DNA of 64,000 nucleotides, taken from contig JAIXYN010000048.1 in assembly GCA_027490195.1 (NCBI GenBank), positions 1 to 64,000 on the forward strand, in the 5' to 3' direction. The translations under genes were made by a program, and so were the position numbers. Below, piece after piece: positions 59,753-64,000 of the stretch (its first letter is position 1; every line of letters begins with the position of its first letter). Under the pieces are notes generated by a model. It did not search any database and was not told where the DNA came from. It worked only from the letters and a program-made list of their open reading frames with translations. The stretch is from Verrucomicrobiaceae bacterium (lineage in GTDB: Bacteria; Verrucomicrobiota; Verrucomicrobiia; Verrucomicrobiales; Verrucomicrobiaceae).

Positions 59753-62665
59753 ATGAAAGTGCGCATGCGCTGGAACCGACACACGCTGGCGCTGCTGGCC
59801 ATCGTGGCGGGTATGTGGTATGCGGCGGAGGCGCAGTCCAATGGTGCCGCCCATTTGATCGCGCTGCTCACGGCGACGATGGGCCTGCTCTCATGGCTGC
59901 ATGCACGGGCAAATCTGCGTGGCTTGAATATTCGGCTGATCGGTGCCAGGCCTGCCGCACAGGATGCTGAAAAGTGCATTCCCGTGGAGCTACGTGCCAC
60001 GGGCGCTGTCTCTCCATGCGGACTCGAAGTCTATGTGATCGGTGCCTCCACGCCTGTGTTTGTTGAACGAGTGCCTGCAGGTGGCGCGGTGGTTGTCGAT
60101 CTGCCTCCGCCCCTGCACCGTACCAGTGGTTCGTTGCAGCTCATGGTGCGCAGTGTTTACCCGCTGGGCCTGTTCTCGGCGGAGTGCCTGGTTGAGACCA
60201 AGTGGGTTCGCCGCGTGCATCCCGAACCTGCCGGTGATCTACCCCTGCCTGCGCCAGACACTTCGCAGCAGGGAGAGGCTATCGCTGTTTCCACATCTCG
60301 TGGGCAGACCAGTGGTGGTGACGATTTTGCTGGTCTGCGTGAGTGGCGCGCGGGCGATTCACCACGTCACATCGACTGGCGTTCGGCGGCGCGCGGCGGC
60401 CCTCTAATGGTCAAATCCTGGAGCAGCGGTGTTCAAGGTTTGGTGGTTCTCGACTGGAACGCATTGACTCTCGATGAACCTGCCCGTGCAGCACAAATGG
60501 CACGCTGGATGGAAATCTGCGAAGATGAAAGCAAGCCGTATGAACTCCGTATGCCGGGACTCATCATTCGTGCGAGTCACGGTCCTGCCCATTTGCGGCG
60601 CTGCCTTGATGCGCTCTCCATGCAGTCGAGCACGGATGCCGGATCAGCCCTTTCGGATGAATTGCAGGCAGGCAAGGCGGCCAGTGTTCTGAGTTTGGAG
60701 CAGTCCACCTTTCTGCCCAAACGACCGCTGCTGTTTCTCAGTCTCGCGTTGCTCCTCGCCATTCTGCCGCTGCAGGGCTACATCGCCACGGCAGGCTTGG
60801 TGGTATGTGCGTTGTGCCTCATCTGGCGCGGGGTGCTGCGCATGGCGGTGCCTCATCTTCTGGTGCGCATGGGAGTCATTATCGCTGGTGCCGCCTCTGT
60901 GTATTTCAGTTATGGTGAGCTGGGTGGCATGGAGCCCGGCATCGCCATGCTGCTGGTGCTCGCCGGTGCCAAGATGCTGGAAAGCCGCACCCCACGTGAG
61001 TTCCAGGTGCTGGCGCTCATCGGCTGGTTTCTCGCCTTCTGCGCAGTCCTGCTGGAAAGCCACCTCGCCCGATCTGTATGGACCTTGTTGGTCGTCCTCT
61101 TCATCACCGCCTGCATGGTGCGCTTTCGGCGCAGCATTCCGGGCGCGCGTGAGCCGCTCCGCGTGACTGGCATGCTCTTTGCCCAGGCGCTGCCCTTGGC
61201 ACTGCTGTTGTTCTTTGTGTTTCCGCGTGGGCTGCTGGATCTGGGTTCTGCGCTCGGCCGCAGCCGCTTTGGTCAGACAGGCCTCGATAACGTTCTCGAT
61301 CCTGGCACCATCGCCAAGGCGGCCCAGAGTTCGGATGTGGCCTTCCGTGTTCGCTTTCCAGACGGCACACTCCCTTCAAACGAGACCCGCTACTGGCGCT
61401 GCCTCACGCTCTGGAACTGTGAAGGCATGCGCTGGACGCGTGGTGAACGCCTCAGCTTTGCCCCCCAGCTACCACGTCCGAGCGGCGGCGCGGATCTGCG
61501 TCAGGTCATCGACCTGGAGGCACATGGCAAACGCTGGCTGCCCGCGCTGGATCTGCCGCTCATGGCCAAGCTGCGTGGCGAGCGCCTCCCTCCCGAATTC
61601 GATCAATCGCTCGTCTCTCCTTTCATGGTGCAGAATTCAGAGCGTTTCGAGGTTGTTTCGCGCTTCGAGCTGCCGCCCTTTCGTGAGCTGCCGGAGGATC
61701 ACCGCGAAGCCGCGCTGCAACTGCCGCCAAACATCCCGCCCAAACTCAGGCAGCTCACTGACTACTGGGAATCCGTGACGCAAACGGATGAGCAGGTGGT
61801 GCAGATAGCACTCAATTACATCAGAACGCAGGGCTTTAGCTACACGCTGGAGCCGGGGGAGTACCAAGGGCCGCAGGCGCTGGAAGACTTCTTTCTGAAC
61901 CGCCGCATCGGTTTCTGCGAGCACTTCAGCGCCAGCTTTGCCACACTCATGCGCATGGTGGGAGTGCCCTCGCGCATCGTTGTCGGTTACCTTGGTGGCG
62001 AATACTCAGACCACAATGGTGGCTACCTCATCGTGAAACAAAGTGACGTGCATGCGTGGACGGAGGTCTGGCTGGAGAAATACGGCTGGTATCGCGTCGA
62101 TCCCACTGGTGCGCTCGCGCCCGACCGCGTGAACATCGACCTGCGGGCCTTCCTGGCCGGTGGTGCCGAGGAGGCGGAACGCCAGCGCCGCAGCCTGTGG
62201 GGGCGTTCCGTGCAGCGCCTGCGGCTGTGGTGGGACAGCGTCAATTACGACTGGCAAAACCAAGTCATCGACTACAACCAGGAAGCTCAGCGCGGCCTGC
62301 TTGAAAGTGTCGGTCTGCGTCAGAGCAAACTGCTGCTGCTCATCCCCAGCGCGGCCTTCGTCGCGGTGGGTGGCTTCCTCATCGCCTTGTGGCTGCGGCG
62401 TCCCGCCCGCCATGCCGATCCATGGATGCGTCTGTGGCAGAGCCTGGGCCAACGACTGGCCAAAGCTGGCGTGCCACCAGGTGCTGCATGCGAGGGGCCC
62501 CTCGCATTTGCACAGCGCGTGGCGCAGGCACGTCCAGATCTTGCCTCGCAAATGAAACGGATGACTGACATGTACGTGAGCGGCAGGTATGGAGGCGCTG
62601 ACGTGATCGAGGTCTTCAAGCAAGAGCTGAAAATCTGGCGCATCAAGCCACGCACTGCGCGGTGA
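59753..62665 (+). CDS. DUF58-TgpA fusion: DUF58 plus transmembrane transglutaminase
   Basis: A 970-residue membrane protein joining two usually separate proteins. Residues 1-310 are DUF58: two helices at 10-50, then FAGLREWRAGDSPRHIDWRS and MVKSWSSGVQGLVVLDWNAL. Residues about 320-480 carry the multi-helix DUF3488 region of TgpA (MEPGIAMLLVLAGAKMLESRTPREFQ). The transglutaminase core follows, with Cys in GFCEHFSASFATLMRMVGVPS, His in DVHAWTEVWL and Asp in YRVDPTG. A last helix (about 859-882) precedes a DUF4129-like tail (SGRYGGADVIEVFKQELK). Likely an envelope protease or transglutaminase-like enzyme served by the MoxR ATPase. Confidence 0.93.
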   Translation: MKVRMRWNRHTLALLAIVAGMWYAAEAQSNGAAHLIALLTATMGLLSWLHARANLRGLNIRLIGARPAAQDAEKCIPVELRATGAVSPCGLEVYVIGASTPVFVERVPAGGAVVVDLPPPLHRTSGSLQLMVRSVYPLGLFSAECLVETKWVRRVHPEPAGDLPLPAPDTSQQGEAIAVSTSRGQTSGGDDFAGLREWRAGDSPRHIDWRSAARGGPLMVKSWSSGVQGLVVLDWNALTLDEPARAAQMARWMEICEDESKPYELRMPGLIIRASHGPAHLRRCLDALSMQSSTDAGSALSDELQAGKAASVLSLEQSTFLPKRPLLFLSLALLLAILPLQGYIATAGLVVCALCLIWRGVLRMAVPHLLVRMGVIIAGAASVYFSYGELGGMEPGIAMLLVLAGAKMLESRTPREFQVLALIGWFLAFCAVLLESHLARSVWTLLVVLFITACMVRFRRSIPGAREPLRVTGMLFAQALPLALLLFFVFPRGLLDLGSALGRSRFGQTGLDNVLDPGTIAKAAQSSDVAFRVRFPDGTLPSNETRYWRCLTLWNCEGMRWTRGERLSFAPQLPRPSGGADLRQVIDLEAHGKRWLPALDLPLMAKLRGERLPPEFDQSLVSPFMVQNSERFEVVSRFELPPFRELPEDHREAALQLPPNIPPKLRQLTDYWESVTQTDEQVVQIALNYIRTQGFSYTLEPGEYQGPQALEDFFLNRRIGFCEHFSASFATLMRMVGVPSRIVVGYLGGEYSDHNGGYLIVKQSDVHAWTEVWLEKYGWYRVDPTGALAPDRVNIDLRAFLAGGAEEAERQRRSLWGRSVQRLRLWWDSVNYDWQNQVIDYNQEAQRGLLESVGLRQSKLLLLIPSAAFVAVGGFLIALWLRRPARHADPWMRLWQSLGQRLAKAGVPPGAACEGPLAFAQRVAQARPDLASQMKRMTDMYVSGRYGGADVIEVFKQELKIWRIKPRTAR

Positions 62666-62811
62666 TGATCTTCACCCGCTTTTGAGCCTTGAGTGCGCAC
62701 GGAACGAAAGGCGAGAATTGGCTCTTTGCTCCTTTTCTGATCCAGATGGCGGGTTGGAGAAGGCACGTGCAAGGCCAGGACGTGGGCTATCGTGGGCGGG
62801 GGCTTGTGAAA

Positions 62812-63197
62812 AGGGGGAGTGCGCTGAGGCCGCAGTCCGTGCTGGGACGAAGGATTCTAGGGACGCGCACAACGCATCCCTACCACCCCGAGCAGCGCGT
62901 GCCGCAGGGCTGGTAGGGAACCGCTGTGCGGGTCCGTGATTTCGGGTATGCCGCGTCGCGGGCGCTCAAAAAGGTGCGCCGTCGTTGATGTCTTAGAAAG
63001 CAGAAGTCGGAGGCATTGGGAAAGGGGAGGCGCTGAGGCTGCAGAGCGTGCTGGGACGAAGGATTCTAGGGACGCGCACAGCGCATCCCTACCATCCAGA
63101 GCAGTGCGTATCGCAGGGCTGGTAGGGAACCGCTGTGCGGGTCCGAAGTTTCGGGTCTGCGGCGTCGCGGGCGCTCAAAAAGGTGCGCCGTCCTTGG
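62812..63197 (+). repeat. Tandem long palindromic repeat, two copies
   Basis: Two copies of about 170 bases with a period near 209 (first 62812-62985, second 63025-63197). Each has arms GGGACGCGCACAGCGCATCCC (or a near variant) and GGTAGGGAACCGCTGTGCGG, then GGGCGCTCAAAAAGGTGCGCC. An inverted third copy lies at 25561-25710. The whole gap 62666-63451 contains no convincing gene; short open frames in it come from the repeat. Confidence 0.88.
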
Positions 63198-63451
63198 CAT
63201 GTGGAGAGGAGCGAGATGTGGGCCGTCGCCGAGATGGTTTGCAGGTGTGAAATGCCACCATCTGAGGTGGAAAACAGCTCTGCCTCTCTGCTTGAAGCTA
63301 CATCAAAACTCATTTCCAACTTCGCCTGGTATAAAATCGTGGCAAGCCGGCGCTTCTATGGCCCATGAGGAAAACCAGACCTTTGGAGCAAAGGCTCTCT
63401 TCTCATCCTTTTCAGTGGCTCCCGAAACAAAAGCTGCCAAGCATGCCGTGC

Positions 63452-63793
63452 ATGAGCGTAATCAGAACCTACGACGGCTACTTCACCTTCAATATCCTCT
63501 CCCGCGAGCAGGCAGACCATTTGGACGACCTATTCGCCGAGAAGGGCATCGAAGTGGACCTGGCCCTGCAATCCCTGGAATTCTCCTGGATGGGCCTGGA
63601 GCGCGACCATGTGATCTTGAAGCTGTTCATGGAAGTCGCCAAGACCCTCGGCGAAGCCGAAGGCGAACTGCGCTGCGAAATCGACGATGACGCCGTCGAT
63701 CCCCATTTCGAATTTTTCACCATCAAGCAGGGGCAGCTTTTGCTGCAACGCGGCAAGTTGGTCCGTGAAAGCGAGCTGATTCCGCAGGTTTAG
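63452..63793 (+). CDS. Small hypothetical protein
   Basis: A 113-residue acidic, probably cytoplasmic protein from the ATG at 63452 (MSVIRTYDGYFTFNILS). No signal or membrane helix. It has an alpha/beta look with helices around SREQADHLDDLFAEKG and LKLFMEVAKTLGEAE, and strands in ELRCEIDDDAVDPHFEFFTI. I do not recognise a family. It lies eight bases before an ankyrin-repeat gene; small acidic proteins followed by ankyrin proteins occur in immunity-gene neighbourhoods, but nothing else here supports that. Confidence 0.7.
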   Translation: MSVIRTYDGYFTFNILSREQADHLDDLFAEKGIEVDLALQSLEFSWMGLERDHVILKLFMEVAKTLGEAEGELRCEIDDDAVDPHFEFFTIKQGQLLLQRGKLVRESELIPQV

Positions 63794-63800
63794 GAGTCTT

Positions 63801-64000
63801 ATGAATACGATTGAGGAAATATTTAAAAACTACGAATCAGCCCCCGAATACTGCAACGGGCCCATTCGTGGTGTGCATCATAGGGGGATATTTGGAAATA
63901 CTCCGTTGCACACAGCTGCGCTCCAAGATGACCCTGAAAGTGCTAAAATACTCCTCGAAGCTGGTGCCGATATCGGAGCTCTCGGAGAAGACGATTTGAC
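63801..64000 (+). CDS. Ankyrin-repeat protein, truncated by the window end
   Basis: The first 66 codons of a gene starting MNTIEEIFKNYESAPEYC, with AGGAG five bases before the ATG. The visible part contains one ankyrin repeat (FGNTPLHTAALQ, then SAKILLEAGADI). The base composition is clearly more AT-rich than the genes before it, which may point to transfer. Function cannot be told from the fragment; ankyrin repeats bind proteins. It is probably cotranscribed with the small gene upstream. Confidence 0.85.
   Translation, partial: MNTIEEIFKNYESAPEYCNGPIRGVHHRGIFGNTPLHTAALQDDPESAKILLEAGADIGALGEDDL

Overview
The window is GC-rich chromosomal DNA that I attribute to a Verrucomicrobiota bacterium of the Verrucomicrobiaceae/Prosthecobacter kind. 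The evidence is gene content typical of the Planctomycetes-Verrucomicrobia group: a PVC-type heme-binding CxxCH dehydrogenase, a DUF1501 protein with a twin-arginine signal, a large LamG-PSCyt1-DUF1549-DUF1553 protein, DUF1080 domains, an FAD oxidoreductase with a golvesin-like C-terminus, an ECF-like sigma factor directly before receptor-type Ser/Thr kinases, an SHD1 domain, and many dispersed intergenic repeats. I see no phage genes, no CRISPR array and no plasmid functions. Genus-level assignment is inference.

Layout. 0-11.6 kb: secreted FAD oxidoreductase, glycine-zipper lipoprotein with a clear terminator, YeiH-type sulfate exporter convergent with a cysteine-free Rrf2 regulator, rarA, a 3D-domain lipoprotein, an esterase, a YiiX-type permuted papain-fold lipoprotein, and the PVC heme protein. 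11.7-17.1 kb: a CreB/CreC/CreD-like signalling cluster with an extra secreted protein gene; four TTCAY boxes at exact 11-bp spacing lie before each of its two halves. 17.1-25.1 kb: stand-alone CysJ-like reductase, a REP-associated transposase flanked by its palindromes, a HerA-like ATPase, a prolyl oligopeptidase and a double DUF1080 protein. 25-30.4 kb: outer-membrane barrel, DUF1501 protein, a PF09720-type antitoxin beside an unknown gene, and repeat-rich DNA with a decayed DUF1553 tail. 30.5-37.1 kb: a TolC-MacA-MacB export operon divergent from a LytS/LytTR two-component pair. 37.1-48.7 kb: the large DUF1553 protein, VapBC, a NarL/NarX-type pair, PH-domain and YbjN proteins, tRNA-Pro(UGG), a lipase maturation factor homologue and a short NagA.

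48.98-62.67 kb is the most unusual part: thirteen and a half kilobases read in one direction with exbB-exbD-TonB-like-zinc ribbon genes, an ECF-like sigma factor, two membrane-anchored Ser/Thr kinases, a MoxR ATPase and a DUF58-transglutaminase fusion. The ExbB/ExbD pair appears to have lost both conserved acidic membrane residues (Glu to Gln and Asp to Asn). The first kinase ends in carbohydrate-binding-like domains followed by a VHL-beta-like domain; the second carries four secretin/STN-like repeats and an SHD1 domain. Together they look like an envelope-sensing and envelope-remodelling locus. The window ends with a small unknown gene and a truncated ankyrin-repeat gene.

Regulatory highlights: the DUF1501 and DUF1549/1553 genes, 12 kb apart, share a three-part promoter region with identical spacing, resembling an ECF sigma promoter plus a palindromic operator. 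At least three families of palindromic intergenic repeats are present, one of which belongs to the resident RAYT transposase.
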